The notes below the pieces were generated by a model. The model was not told where the DNA came from and made no database searches. It saw nothing but the letters and a program-made list of their open reading frames with translations. From Centipeda periodontii DSM 2778 (GTDB lineage: Bacteria > Bacillota > Negativicutes > Selenomonadales > Selenomonadaceae): a DNA stretch of 64,000 bases. Shown here in pieces: positions 47,967 through 57,257 of the stretch. Each line of letters opens with the position of its first letter. Positions within the stretch are counted from its first letter, which is position 1. The stretch spans positions 1,313,268 to 1,377,267 of the forward strand of contig NZ_GL892076.1 of assembly GCF_000213975.1 (NCBI RefSeq), in the 5' to 3' direction. A program made the translations under genes and the position numbers.

Positions 47967-48889
47967 CGCATGATCTGCATATGCGCGTGCTCGGACACCG
48001 CGTCATGCGCTATGCCGGAATCACGCTCGGCTGCCTCATTGCAAGCTGTGCGATCAACCTTTTCCTCGTTCCGGCGCATCTCCTCACAGGTGGTGCAACT
48101 GGCATTGCAATGATCGTCTATTATATCTTCGGGCTGCCCATCGGTCTGCAGACATTCATCTATAATATCCCGCTGCTCTTTATGGCATGGCGTCTGATGG
48201 GGAAGGCATATACCGTCGACATCATCATCGGTACGGCGATCTTCTCCTTCTTCCTCGATTTGACGCGGCCGCTGAATGCCTACGCACCCGTGAGCGATAT
48301 GATGCTCACGACGGTATACGGCGGCGTGTTCGCGGGGCTCGGCTATGGGCTTGTCTTCCGCATGAACGGGAGTACGGGCGGTTTTGATATTCTCGCTGCC
48401 ATCGTTCGGAAATACTACGACCTGCATATGGGCGGCGTGCTCTTCTCAATGAACTGCCTTATCATGCTCATCGCGGCATTTCTGTTCGGCATGGCGCCGG
48501 CGATGTTCACGCTCATCTATATGTTCATCAATGCGACGGTGGTGGATAAGGTCGTTGCAGGCTTCAACCACCGCAAGGCAGTTCTCATCATCTCGGATAA
48601 ATACAAGGAGATTGCCGAGAGCATCATCGATCAAATGCATCGTGGTGTTACATTTTTGCATGGACAAGGGGCATACACGCGCCGTGAACGAAATGTTGTC
48701 TTTGTTGCCGTTGGAACGACACAGGTCGGTAAACTGAAATTCATTGTGCACAACGTCGATCCCCATGCCTTTGTGATCATCATGTCCGCCAATGAGGTCA
48801 TGGGGCGCGGATTCGGGCGTATCAACCAGAACGATGCCTCGGCGTCGGACGACAATTACGATGAAGATGAAGATAAGGAAAGGAGATGA
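47963..48889 (+). CDS. YitT family membrane protein (DUF161/DUF2179)
   Basis: The 308-residue protein has five or six membrane segments (for example AGITLGCLIASCAINLFLV, FAGLGYGLVFRMNGSTGGFD) followed by a C-terminal DUF2179 domain (about residues 215-290; VLIISDKYKEIAESI, THGQGAYTRRERNV-like HGQGAYTRRERNVVF). The STGGFDILA motif is typical. The role of the family is not established. The C-terminal tail is very acidic (DDNYDEDEDKE). Confidence 0.9.
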   Translation: MTHDLHMRVLGHRVMRYAGITLGCLIASCAINLFLVPAHLLTGGATGIAMIVYYIFGLPIGLQTFIYNIPLLFMAWRLMGKAYTVDIIIGTAIFSFFLDLTRPLNAYAPVSDMMLTTVYGGVFAGLGYGLVFRMNGSTGGFDILAAIVRKYYDLHMGGVLFSMNCLIMLIAAFLFGMAPAMFTLIYMFINATVVDKVVAGFNHRKAVLIISDKYKEIAESIIDQMHRGVTFLHGQGAYTRRERNVVFVAVGTTQVGKLKFIVHNVDPHAFVIIMSANEVMGRGFGRINQNDASASDDNYDEDEDKERR

Positions 48890-48895
48890 ACCAAT

Positions 48896-49600
48896 ATGGA
48901 GGTAACTTATTTACTGAACAGTGGATTTCTCGTCCGTGTGGATGACGTTCTGCTTGTCTTTGACGCATTCGATGACCCTGCAGGCGTGCTCCCGCAGACA
49001 GTAAGCAGGGAAGATTATACGCATCTCTATTTTTTTGCTTCTCATGCGCACTTTGACCACTTCAATCCGATGATCGCACGCTATGCCGAAAAGACGCAGC
49101 GCTATCTTCTGAGTGAGGATATACGGTCGAATCCGGGAGCCGCACGCATGCCGGCGGAGCAGGTGAGCTGGATCGGACTCTATGACGCGTGGCAGGATGA
49201 CTGCATCGCGGTCAAATCCTTTGCCTCGACGGATGAGGGGACATCCTTTCTCGTAGAGATAAGCGGGAAGCAGATCTTCCATGCCGGTGATTTTAATTGG
49301 TGGGATTGGACGGGGGATACCGCAGAGAATCGGAAGCTCGCAGAAAATGCGTTTCGTAAGCAGATGAAGCGTCTTGCGGGACGCTCCTTCGACCTTGCGT
49401 TCTTTCCCGTGGACGGACGTCTCGGTCCCTCGATGGAGCGCGGTGCCAAGGTGTTCTGCGCGGAAACGAATCCCAAGGCGCTCGTTTCCATGCACTCTGT
49501 CGGTTATCCTGCATGGCAGCCGTCTGCGGGATTCTTCGAGGCAGGTCGTGAGATTCCCGTATGGTCGCCGACTCGTGCGGGTGAACGGCATAGTTTTTGA
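48896..49600 (+). CDS. MBL-fold metallo-hydrolase
   Basis: The 234-residue protein has the MBL metal motif SHAHFDHF (about residues 49-56) and later ligands in [11 protein letters not shown] and SMHSVGY. The N-terminus has [19 protein letters not shown]. It resembles UlaG-like or YtkL-like hydrolases; the substrate is unknown. AAAGGAGATG lies upstream of the ATG at 48896. Its stop codon lies in the first unit of a 12-base tandem repeat. Confidence 0.88.
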   Translation: MEVTYLLNSGFLVRVDDVLLVFDAFDDPAGVLPQTVSREDYTHLYFFASHAHFDHFNPMIARYAEKTQRYLLSEDIRSNPGAARMPAEQVSWIGLYDAWQDDCIAVKSFASTDEGTSFLVEISGKQIFHAGDFNWWDWTGDTAENRKLAENAFRKQMKRLAGRSFDLAFFPVDGRLGPSMERGAKVFCAETNPKALVSMHSVGYPAWQPSAGFFEAGREIPVWSPTRAGERHSF

Positions 49601-49632
49601 AATATAAGTTGAAATATAAGTTGAAATATAGG
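49597..49632 (+). repeat. 12-base tandem repeat (three units)
   Basis: TTGAAATATAAG occurs at 49597-49608 and 49609-49620, and with one change (TTGAAATATAGG) at 49621-49632. The first unit holds the MBL stop and the last leads into the ribosome site of the cyclophilin gene. Confidence 0.9.
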
Positions 49633-49647
49633 AGGGCTTTCGGTAGA

Positions 49648-50265
49648 ATGAGGAAGAAATTTTATCTTCTGGCACTCGGGATTACAGTTGCTGTCATTGC
49701 CGTATTATTTATGGCGCACAGCGGAAGTGCCGGGATGTCATTCAACATGCTTTTGGATCAGGATCAAAACAAAGGAGAGAGCAGATCTGTGGCAAACCGC
49801 ATTGCAGTATTTACGACAAACAAGGGAACCTTCGAGGTGGAACTTTTCGAGGATAAGGCCCCTGTCACGACAAAGAACTTCATTGATCTCGTGGAAAAGG
49901 GCTTCTATGACGGGCTGATCTTCCATCGTGTCATCGACGGCTTCATGATTCAGGGCGGCGATCCGAAAGGCAATGGGACAGGAGGTCCCGGCTACACGAT
50001 TCCGGATGAGTTCGATCCCTCATTAAAGCACGATGATGAGGGCATCCTGTCGATGGCGAATGCGGGACCCAATACGGGCGGCAGCCAGTTCTTCATCACG
50101 CTTGCAGCGACCCCGTGGCTGGACAACCATCATGCGGTCTTTGGCAAGGTCATCGAGGGCATGGACGTGGTGCGCGATATCGGTCATACAAAGACAGGTT
50201 ACGGTGATCGCCCCGTACACGATGTTGTGATTGAGAAAATTACCATCAAAGACGCAGCGGAATGA
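49648..50265 (+). CDS. Cyclophilin-type peptidyl-prolyl isomerase, membrane-anchored or exported
   Basis: The protein has 205 residues from the ATG at 49648, with AGGAGGG about eleven bases upstream. A signal or anchor sequence ([20 protein letters not shown]) is followed by a linker and a cyclophilin domain (about residues 50-200). The active site is intact: [32 protein letters not shown] and [14 protein letters not shown]. It probably helps fold envelope proteins. A TTG at 49597 would add a KYKLKYKL run encoded by the tandem repeat. It overlaps the next gene by four bases. Confidence 0.92.
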   Translation: MRKKFYLLALGITVAVIAVLFMAHSGSAGMSFNMLLDQDQNKGESRSVANRIAVFTTNKGTFEVELFEDKAPVTTKNFIDLVEKGFYDGLIFHRVIDGFMIQGGDPKGNGTGGPGYTIPDEFDPSLKHDDEGILSMANAGPNTGGSQFFITLAATPWLDNHHAVFGKVIEGMDVVRDIGHTKTGYGDRPVHDVVIEKITIKDAAE

Positions 50266-50561
50266 ACTACGCATACCTTTTGTTGTGTGCGGACGGAAGT
50301 CTTTATGCCGGATGGACGAACGATCTGAGGCGGCGTCTCCGTGTACACAATGAGGGAAACGGGGCCAAATACACGCGTGGGCGCAGACCTGTTCGACTTG
50401 CCTATGTGGAAGGTTTTGCAACAAAAGAGGAAGCACAGAAAAGGGAATGCCAGTTCAAGAAGATGTGCCGTCAGAAACGGCTTTCGTTGATCCGGGCAGG
50501 ACAGGAAGATGCAGAAACAGCTGCGCTGGTCGGAGCGGTCAACGCGGCAGAATTAGAATAA
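50262..50561 (+). CDS. GIY-YIG domain protein (UPF0213/YhbQ family)
   Basis: The 99-residue protein has the GIY-YIG pattern as [20 protein letters not shown], then [20 protein letters not shown] and the Glu-containing [16 protein letters not shown]. It is a stand-alone nuclease-like fold; the biological role of the family is unclear. The ATGA overlap with the cyclophilin gene implies coupling. greA follows 13 bases later. Confidence 0.92.
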   Translation: MNYAYLLLCADGSLYAGWTNDLRRRLRVHNEGNGAKYTRGRRPVRLAYVEGFATKEEAQKRECQFKKMCRQKRLSLIRAGQEDAETAALVGAVNAAELE

Positions 50562-50574
50562 AGGGGATTATTTC

Positions 50575-51045
50575 ATGACAGAGAAGAAGGTCATGCTGAC
50601 CGAGGACGGCTATAATAAGCTCGTCGAAAAGCTCAACCATCTCAAAAGTGTTCGCCGCATCGAGGTTGCCGAACGCCTCAAGGCAGCCATCGCACTCGGT
50701 GACCTCTCCGAGAACTCCGAGTATGATGACGCGAAGAATGAGCAGGCATTTCTCGAGGGCGAGATTCAGGAGCTCGAGACGAAGATTCGCAACTCCGACA
50801 TCATCAAGGCAGGGGACGGCAAGACCGTCACCATGGGCAGCCGTGTAACGGTGAAGGATATGGAATTCGACGAGGAGGAGACATTCCTCATCGTCGGCTC
50901 CACAGAGGCTGATCCGGATGAGGGAAAGATTTCGAACGAGTCCCCCCTCGGCATGGCGCTGCTTGGACAGAAGATCAACCATGTGGTCAATGTCAATGCA
51001 CCGGCAGGCTTGATTCAGTACAAGATCATGGATATTAAGAAGTAA
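50575..51045 (+). CDS. greA: Transcription elongation factor GreA
   Basis: The 156-residue protein rescues backtracked RNA polymerase. The N-terminal coiled coil carries the acidic tip in GDLSENSEYDDAKNEQ (about residues 42-57, with the D/E pair), and the C-terminal FKBP-like domain has VGSTEADPDEGKISNESPLG. Normal length. GGGG at about 50564 is upstream. It is followed by lysS, a common pairing in Firmicutes. Confidence 0.96.
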   Translation: MTEKKVMLTEDGYNKLVEKLNHLKSVRRIEVAERLKAAIALGDLSENSEYDDAKNEQAFLEGEIQELETKIRNSDIIKAGDGKTVTMGSRVTVKDMEFDEEETFLIVGSTEADPDEGKISNESPLGMALLGQKINHVVNVNAPAGLIQYKIMDIKK

Positions 51046-52581
<1,536 letters not shown>

Positions 52582-52589
52582 GAATCACC

Positions 52590-52619
52590 TTGACAAGTGG
52601 GTGCGTTATCGCATATACT
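52590..52619 (+). promoter_or_regulatory. Promoter of the tRNA-Tyr/tRNA-Met unit, embedded in a large palindrome
   Basis: TTGACA (52590-52595) and TATACT (52614-52619) are separated by 18 bases. The whole element overlaps a 32-base dyad (52592-52623): GACAAGT, spacer, TGCG, TTAT, CGCA, spacer, ACTTGTC. The dyad may be an operator, or an RNA hairpin at the 3' end of the lysS transcript. Confidence 0.7.
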
Positions 52620-52632
52620 TGTCGAGGTTCAT

Positions 52633-52718
52633 GGGTAGGTGGCCGAGTGGTTAAAGGCAACAGACTGTAAATCTGTCATCTTCGGATTACGATGGTTCGA
52701 ATCCATCCCTGCCCACCA
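52633..52718 (+). tRNA. tRNA-Tyr(GTA)
   Basis: The 86-base tRNA has a long variable arm. Acceptor GGGTAGG pairs with CCTGCCC, followed by ACCA. The anticodon stem ACAGA/TCTGT closes loop CTGTAAA, giving GTA. The T-arm has GGTTCGAATCC. Confidence 0.97.
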
Positions 52719-52720
52719 CC

Positions 52721-52797
52721 GGCGGCATAGCTCAGTTGGCTAGAGCATGCGGTTCATACCCGCAGTGTCCGGAGTTCAAATCTCTGTGCCGCCACCA
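52721..52797 (+). tRNA. tRNA-Met(CAT)
   Basis: The 77-base cloverleaf pairs acceptor GGCGGCA with TGCCGCC, followed by ACCA. The anticodon stem TGCGG/CCGCA closes TTCATAC, giving CAT. The first pair is G-C, so it is not the initiator type; elongator Met is likely, Ile with modified CAU is less likely. It starts two bases after tRNA-Tyr. Confidence 0.95.
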
Positions 52798-52808
52798 TAT
52801 TGTAATCG

Positions 52809-52845
52809 AACTCAGTCGATGGAAATAATCGGCTGAGTTTTTTAT
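52809..52845 (+). terminator. Terminator after tRNA-Met
   Basis: AACTCAG-T-CGA (from 52809) pairs with TCG-G-CTGAGTT (closing arm 52833-52839), followed by TTTTAT. The remaining spacer to the mdh promoter (52846-52931) shows nothing I can support. Confidence 0.85.
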
Positions 52846-52931
52846 ATGTGCGCGATAGTTGGGGGCAAATCCATGCCAGATAAACAGGATATATTTTTCC
52901 ACGAAGGTTTTAACAATTCTCCAAAATCTAA

Positions 52932-52960
52932 TTGATTTTTCTGAATGAGAATGTTATAAT
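52932..52960 (+). promoter_or_regulatory. Promoter of mdh
   Basis: TTGATT (52932-52937) and TGTTATAAT (core 52955-52960, spacing 17) form a strong promoter. A perfect small dyad ATAGTT-AAG-AACTAT (52967-52981) covers the expected start of transcription, and a TGTCAC/GTGACA hairpin lies farther down the 97-base leader. Confidence 0.75.
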
Positions 52961-53057
52961 GATTCCATAGTTAAGAACTATTGGTATACCCTGTTCCGAA
53001 TCATGTCACTTATTGCTAGGGATGGGTGACACGAGAGTTTTTAAGGAGGAAGTACTT

Positions 53058-54008
53058 ATGAAGGTAACTGTTGTTGGTGCAGGTAACGTAGGCGCTACCG
53101 TAGCAAATGTCGTCGCGCTCAAGAAGTTTGCGCAGGAAGTCGTCCTCATCGATATCAAAGAGGGCGTTTCCGAGGGCAAGGCGATGGACATGATGCAGTG
53201 CTCGCACGCTCTGAACTTTGACACTACAGTCAAGGGCGTCACGAACGACTATGCTGCTACGGCGGACTCCGACGTTGTCGTCGTCACCTCCGGTCTGCCG
53301 CGCAAGCCCGGCATGACGCGTGAGGAACTGGTCGGCGTCAACGCTAAGATCGTCAAGAGCGTGGTGGAGCAGGCGCTCAAGTATTCCCCGAACGCGATCT
53401 TCATCATCATCTCCAACCCGATGGATGCAATGACCTATCTCGCCCTGAAGTCCACGGGACTGCCGCGCAATCGCGTCATCGGCATGGGCGGTATGCTCGA
53501 CAGCAGCCGTTTCCGTTATTATCTCTCCGAGGCGCTCAATGCTGCAGGACATCCCGCAACCCCGTCCGATGTCGACGGCATGGTTATCGGCGGACACAAT
53601 GACAAGACGATGGTTCCTCTCGTCAGCATTGCAACGCTCCGCGGCATCCCTGTCACGCAGCTTCTCTCGAAGGAAGTGCTCGCCGATGTCGTTCAGAAGA
53701 CGAAGGTCGGCGGTGCAACGCTGACGGGACTTCTCGGCACGTCCGCGTGGTATGCACCGGGTGCATCCGCGGCAACGCTCGTTGAAGCGATTGCCCTCGA
53801 TGCAAAGAAGGTTATTCCGTGCTGTGTTTACCTTGAGGGTGAGTATGGCGAGAAGGAACTTTGCGTCGGCGTTCCCATCGTGCTCGGCAAGGGCGGCTTC
53901 GAGAAGGTTGTCGATGTGAAGCTCGAGGGCGAGGAGAAGGCGAAGTTCGAAGAGAGCGTAGAGGCAGCACGCGCGGTCAATGCACAGCTCGGCGATGCGC
54001 TGAAGTAA
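53058..54008 (+). CDS. mdh: Malate dehydrogenase (LDH-like type)
   Basis: The 316-residue NAD-dependent enzyme interconverts malate and oxaloacetate. The Rossmann motif is VVGAGNVGATVANVVALK (residues 5-22), with NAD-ribose Asp in VVLIDIKEG. The substrate loop GLPRKPGMTREEL has Arg where malate enzymes do and lactate enzymes have Gln. The catalytic His is in VIGGHNDKTMVPL. AAGGAGGAAG precedes the ATG. It has its own promoter and terminator and so is monocistronic. In propionate- or succinate-forming Negativicutes it feeds the reductive C4 branch. Confidence 0.94.
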   Translation: MKVTVVGAGNVGATVANVVALKKFAQEVVLIDIKEGVSEGKAMDMMQCSHALNFDTTVKGVTNDYAATADSDVVVVTSGLPRKPGMTREELVGVNAKIVKSVVEQALKYSPNAIFIIISNPMDAMTYLALKSTGLPRNRVIGMGGMLDSSRFRYYLSEALNAAGHPATPSDVDGMVIGGHNDKTMVPLVSIATLRGIPVTQLLSKEVLADVVQKTKVGGATLTGLLGTSAWYAPGASAATLVEAIALDAKKVIPCCVYLEGEYGEKELCVGVPIVLGKGGFEKVVDVKLEGEEKAKFEESVEAARAVNAQLGDALK

Positions 54009-54029
54009 TTTCCTTCCTTAGCAATCGAA

Positions 54030-54082
54030 AAGGTGTTGTTGTACGAAGTTTTTCGTTTCGTACAACAGCACCTTTTTATTTG
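54030..54082 (+). terminator. Terminator after mdh, shared-stem family
   Basis: AAGGTG-T-TGTTGTACGAA (54030-54047) pairs with TTCGTACAACA-GCACCTTT, followed by a T-rich tract. It carries the TGTTGTACGAA core seen after other genes in this window. Confidence 0.85.
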
Positions 54083-54105
54083 ACGCAAATAGCAGAAAAA
54101 TTCTC

Positions 54106-54210
54106 GCACCGAAGGACATCCGCTTCTCGTATGACCCGCGCTTCACGGGCTGGCAGGGCAAGCGTCAGGGTTACACCGGCTGTGCACATGTGAGATGGGT
54201 ATTCTCATGA
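54106..54210 (+). pseudogene. Possible C-terminal remnant of an outer-membrane protein gene
   Basis: A 34-codon open stretch ends with alternating polar and hydrophobic residues (GWQGKRQGYTGCAHVRWVF) then Ser and a stop. This is reminiscent of the last beta strands of outer-membrane barrels. There is no start or upstream coding continuation. It lies between two hairpins of the same family, as if a gene had been deleted between them. The assignment is tentative. Confidence 0.3.
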
Positions 54211-54224
54211 ATTGAATCTATGTT

Positions 54225-54275
54225 AAGGGGCTGCTGTACGAAGTGAAAGCTTTGTACAGCAGTTCCTTCTTCTTG
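54225..54275 (+). terminator. Second shared-stem hairpin downstream of mdh
   Basis: CTGCTGTAC (54231-54239) pairs with GTACAGCAG (54254-54262), extended by AAGG and CCTT arms, followed by CTTCTTCTTG. It is a diverged member of the same hairpin family, just 150 bases from the previous one. Confidence 0.65.
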
Positions 54276-54281
54276 TGTGTA

Positions 54282-54310
54282 TTGAAAAGAATGCCCTTTA
54301 TTGCTATAAT
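54282..54310 (+). promoter_or_regulatory. Promoter of hsp20
   Basis: TTGAAA (54282-54287) and TATAAT (54305-54310) are separated by 17 bases. No CIRCE-type inverted repeat is visible in the 42-base leader. Confidence 0.7.
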
Positions 54311-54351
54311 AAAAACGTAGATAATAACTGTGAGCGTTGGAGGTGGTCGCT

Positions 54352-54798
54352 ATGTTTCGTCCATTGCCGTTCAATCTGAGAGAAAATGCCGAGAAGGGGC
54401 AGGAGATGCTCGGGAAAGCGCTTGAAACCGTAATGGAGCATTCGTTTAACCCATTCGACAAGGTGGGGGGGATGCTCTTCCCGTTCCGCGTCGATGTGAT
54501 CGACTGTGAAAACTGCTATGAGCTGTTTGCGGAGCTGCCCGGATTCACGAAGGATGCCATTGAGGTTTCGTACAACGAGGACGGGCGCCTCAAAATCAAG
54601 GCAGAGCGTATCGTGCCGGAGGAGTCCGAAACAAAGTATCTCTGCCATGAGCGCAAGGCGGGTGTATTCGAGCGCTCCTTCCTCATTGACGATGTGGATG
54701 AGGCAGAGGTGTCCGTGTCCTATGAGGCGGGGATTTTGCATGTGATCCTGCCGAAACTCGCGGTAAAGAAATCCTGTCGGGTCTTTACGATCCAGTGA
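54352..54798 (+). CDS. Hsp20/alpha-crystallin family small heat-shock protein
   Basis: The protein has 148 residues from the ATG at 54352 (GGAGGTGG upstream; a TTG at 54337 is less likely). The alpha-crystallin domain spans about residues 42-140: FRVDVIDCENCYELFAELPG, SYNEDGRLKIKAERI and the late YEAGILHVILPK, which contains the A/G-x-L-x-V/I-x-L/I-P-K pattern. It is an ATP-independent holdase for unfolding proteins. The short C-terminal tail lacks an obvious I-x-I motif (ends VFTIQ). Confidence 0.93.
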   Translation: MFRPLPFNLRENAEKGQEMLGKALETVMEHSFNPFDKVGGMLFPFRVDVIDCENCYELFAELPGFTKDAIEVSYNEDGRLKIKAERIVPEESETKYLCHERKAGVFERSFLIDDVDEAEVSVSYEAGILHVILPKLAVKKSCRVFTIQ

Positions 54799-54836
54799 GA
54801 CATCGCCGTAGGGAAATGTGTTTGGGAGGATAATAT

Positions 54837-55625
54837 ATGGCAGAAGACCGCGATTGGGAGCAGTTTAAGAAGAAGCTGAAGGCAAAGACGGAGATTGATC
54901 TCGACCTCTATAAGGAGCCGCAGATGAAGCGGCGGATCAACAATCTGATTACGCGTGCGGGGTATAAGGGCTACGTCGAGTATTTCGATCATGTCTGTGA
55001 GAACAAGGACGATTTTGCGGCGTTCATTGAGTATCTGACAATCAATGTATCGGAGTTCTTCCGCACGCCGGAGAAGTTCAGCAAGCTTGAGACAGCTGTC
55101 ATCCCCGATCTCCTGAAGCGTTCCTCAAAGCTCAATATATGGAGTGCAGGCTGCTCCATCGGGGCAGAGCCGTATTCGCTTGCGATCATCATGAAGGAGA
55201 TGACGCCGGGGACGCGCCACCGCATCCTTGCATCCGATCTCGATGTCGAGATTCTGGCAAAGGCGAAGCGCGGCGTCTACACGGCGGATGAGATCAAGTG
55301 CATGGCGCCTGAGCGCCGCCGCAGGTACTTTGACGAGGAGAACGATCATTTTGCCGTGAAGTCCGAGATTAAGAACATGATCGAGTTCAAGCGGCACAAT
55401 CTCCTGCAGGATAAGTTCGAAACGGGATTTGACCTGATTCTCTGCCGCAACGTTGTCATCTACTTCACGGACGAGGCAAAGGATCAGCTTTATCGCCATT
55501 TCTTTGAGGCGCTCAAACCCGGCGGCATTCTCTTTGTCGGCGCGACGGAGTCGATTCTGAACTTCCGCAAAATGGGCTATACGAGCTTCCAGCCGTTCTT
55601 CTATCAGAGGCCGCTTGAGTCATGA
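54837..55625 (+). CDS. cheR: CheR-family chemotaxis protein methyltransferase
   Basis: The 262-residue protein methylates glutamates of chemoreceptors with SAM. The N-terminal helical domain ends near residue 80 (LTINVSEFFRTPEKF). The SAM-binding domain has IWSAGCSIGAEPYSLA (about 98-113), LASDLDVEILAKAK and FDLILCRNVVIYF. No other chemotaxis genes are nearby, so it is an orphan cheR. GGGAGGATA precedes the ATG. It overlaps the following gene by four bases. Confidence 0.94.
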   Translation: MAEDRDWEQFKKKLKAKTEIDLDLYKEPQMKRRINNLITRAGYKGYVEYFDHVCENKDDFAAFIEYLTINVSEFFRTPEKFSKLETAVIPDLLKRSSKLNIWSAGCSIGAEPYSLAIIMKEMTPGTRHRILASDLDVEILAKAKRGVYTADEIKCMAPERRRRYFDEENDHFAVKSEIKNMIEFKRHNLLQDKFETGFDLILCRNVVIYFTDEAKDQLYRHFFEALKPGGILFVGATESILNFRKMGYTSFQPFFYQRPLES

Positions 55626-56539
55626 CGGGGACAGTACTCACGGAGGAAGCACGTCTCTCGCTGCTCCTGCGCCAGATCAAATGGGCGGAAGAAAAGTCGG
55701 CGTTCTGCCGTGCGGCGTTTGAACGTGCGGGAATCCATGCCGCTGATATTTCGTCATTTGCGGAGATGGCGCATCTGCCATATTGGGAGAGTGCAGCGAA
55801 AGAGGGGGCGGATGCCCCTTTTTTCATGCTCACACTGCCGCTTTCGGGCATCCTGCGCATGAGTATCCTGCGCGATGACGCGGAGTGCGGAAGGATCCAC
55901 TGCTATACGCAGGGGGATATCGCGCGGCAGGTTCAGACAGTTGTGTCGATGCTTTCTGCATGTGGGGTGAACCGTGCGAGCGTGGTGCTCCTTGCGGGGA
56001 CTTTTACGGACAGCCGTATGCTCGATCTGCAATATGCGCTCGATACCATCGGTGCAGCAGTCCTGCCGTGCAGGGACTCCGACACGGCGGCACAGATCGT
56101 GCGTGCGGCAGTCCCGGACATCGTGATCGCATGGGAGCACGCGCTGCCCATGCTTGCAGAAACGTTGCGTGATCTGTGTGTGAATCGCCTGATTACCGTC
56201 GGAAATCACATTGCACCGCAGACATCTTCACGCGTCGTGGCAGAACGTATGAGCGCGCGTTTTGCGCATATCTTTACACTTGCCGAAATGGGGGCGCTCA
56301 TCGGGTGCAGTTGTTCTGCGGATGATGGGGTTCATCTCGAGGAGCGGCTGTTCTTTGCCGAGGTTGTGGATGGGACGGGGAAAGTTTCACGCGAGGACGG
56401 TGCACGCGGCGAACTTGTGCTCTCGACGATCACGGCAGAGGCCGCGCCTGTCCTGCGCTACCCGACGGGACTTTCGGTGCGCCTTGTACGGGAACAATGC
56501 GGCTGCGGAGATGCGCGGTTGCGCATCATAGAGGAGTGA
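55622..56539 (+). CDS. Degenerate PaaK-like (adenylate-forming) protein
   Basis: The 305-residue protein follows the fold pattern of phenylacetate-CoA ligase/F390 synthetase proteins in its middle: YTQGDIARQVQTVVSMLSACGV, FTDSRMLDLQYALDTIGAAVLP, ARFAHIFTLAEMGALIGCSC and ELVLSTITAEAAPVLRYPTG. The P-loop (SSGTTGKPT type) that should precede YTQGDI is replaced by SILRDDAECGRIHC. The C-terminal roughly 110-residue domain with the catalytic Lys is absent. It is probably not a ligase. Position between cheR and pyrF, with overlaps, suggests co-transcription; function unknown. Confidence 0.65.
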   Translation: MTGTVLTEEARLSLLLRQIKWAEEKSAFCRAAFERAGIHAADISSFAEMAHLPYWESAAKEGADAPFFMLTLPLSGILRMSILRDDAECGRIHCYTQGDIARQVQTVVSMLSACGVNRASVVLLAGTFTDSRMLDLQYALDTIGAAVLPCRDSDTAAQIVRAAVPDIVIAWEHALPMLAETLRDLCVNRLITVGNHIAPQTSSRVVAERMSARFAHIFTLAEMGALIGCSCSADDGVHLEERLFFAEVVDGTGKVSREDGARGELVLSTITAEAAPVLRYPTGLSVRLVREQCGCGDARLRIIEE

Positions 56540-56543
56540 GATT

Positions 56544-57257
56544 GTGGCAGATGATCGGTTGATTGCGGCGCTCGATGTGCCGACGCGTACGTCGGCAGAG
56601 CAGCTTGTCGCGCGTCTTGGTGACAGCGTCAGTTACTACAAGGTGGGCATGGAGCTCTTCTATGCGCTTGGCGGAGGTATCGTCACATGGCTGAAGGAGC
56701 GGGAGAAAAAGGTGTTTCTCGATCTCAAGCTCCACGATATTCCGAATACGGTCGGAAATGGATTGTGTTCACTGCTACGTCTGCGCCCCGACATCCTGAA
56801 TGTCCATACGGCGGGCGGCCTGCGCATGATGAAGACGGCAAGCGAGGCACTGCACAGCGCGGCAGAGGCGGAGGGCATTCCCTGTCCGAAGCTGATCGGT
56901 GTGACGGTGCTCACGAGCATGGACGCGGACGACTGGGCGGGACTCGGACATACGGGCACGATTGCGGATGCCGTCCTGCGGCGTGCAAGGCTCGCGCAGG
57001 AGGCGGGGCTCGACGGCGTGGTGGCGTCGCCTGCGGAGACGGCGGAGATTCGCCGTGTGTGCGGCGAGGATTTCCTCATCGTGACGCCGGGCATCCGTCC
57101 TGCGGGTGTCAGCAATGACGATCAGCGACGCGTGATGACACCGGCGGGGGCGATCCGTGCGGGAGCATCACAGCTTGTCGTGGGGCGTGCGATCTATGCG
57201 GCAGCCGATCCGCGTACAGCGGCAGAGGACGTTTTGAAGGAGATGGAGAGCGTATGA
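56544..57257 (+). CDS. pyrF: Orotidine 5'-phosphate decarboxylase
   Basis: The 237-residue enzyme makes UMP from OMP. Catalytic motif VFLDLKLHDIPNTV is at about residues 56-69, with LIAALDVPT at the N-terminus and VTPGIRPAGVSNDDQRR carrying the phosphate loop. The GTG at 56544 has GAGGAGTGAG upstream. The stop overlaps pyrE (TATGATG), so the two final pathway steps are coupled. No PyrR-type leader is visible directly upstream, unlike pyrB. Confidence 0.95.
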   Translation: MADDRLIAALDVPTRTSAEQLVARLGDSVSYYKVGMELFYALGGGIVTWLKEREKKVFLDLKLHDIPNTVGNGLCSLLRLRPDILNVHTAGGLRMMKTASEALHSAAEAEGIPCPKLIGVTVLTSMDADDWAGLGHTGTIADAVLRRARLAQEAGLDGVVASPAETAEIRRVCGEDFLIVTPGIRPAGVSNDDQRRVMTPAGAIRAGASQLVVGRAIYAAADPRTAAEDVLKEMESV

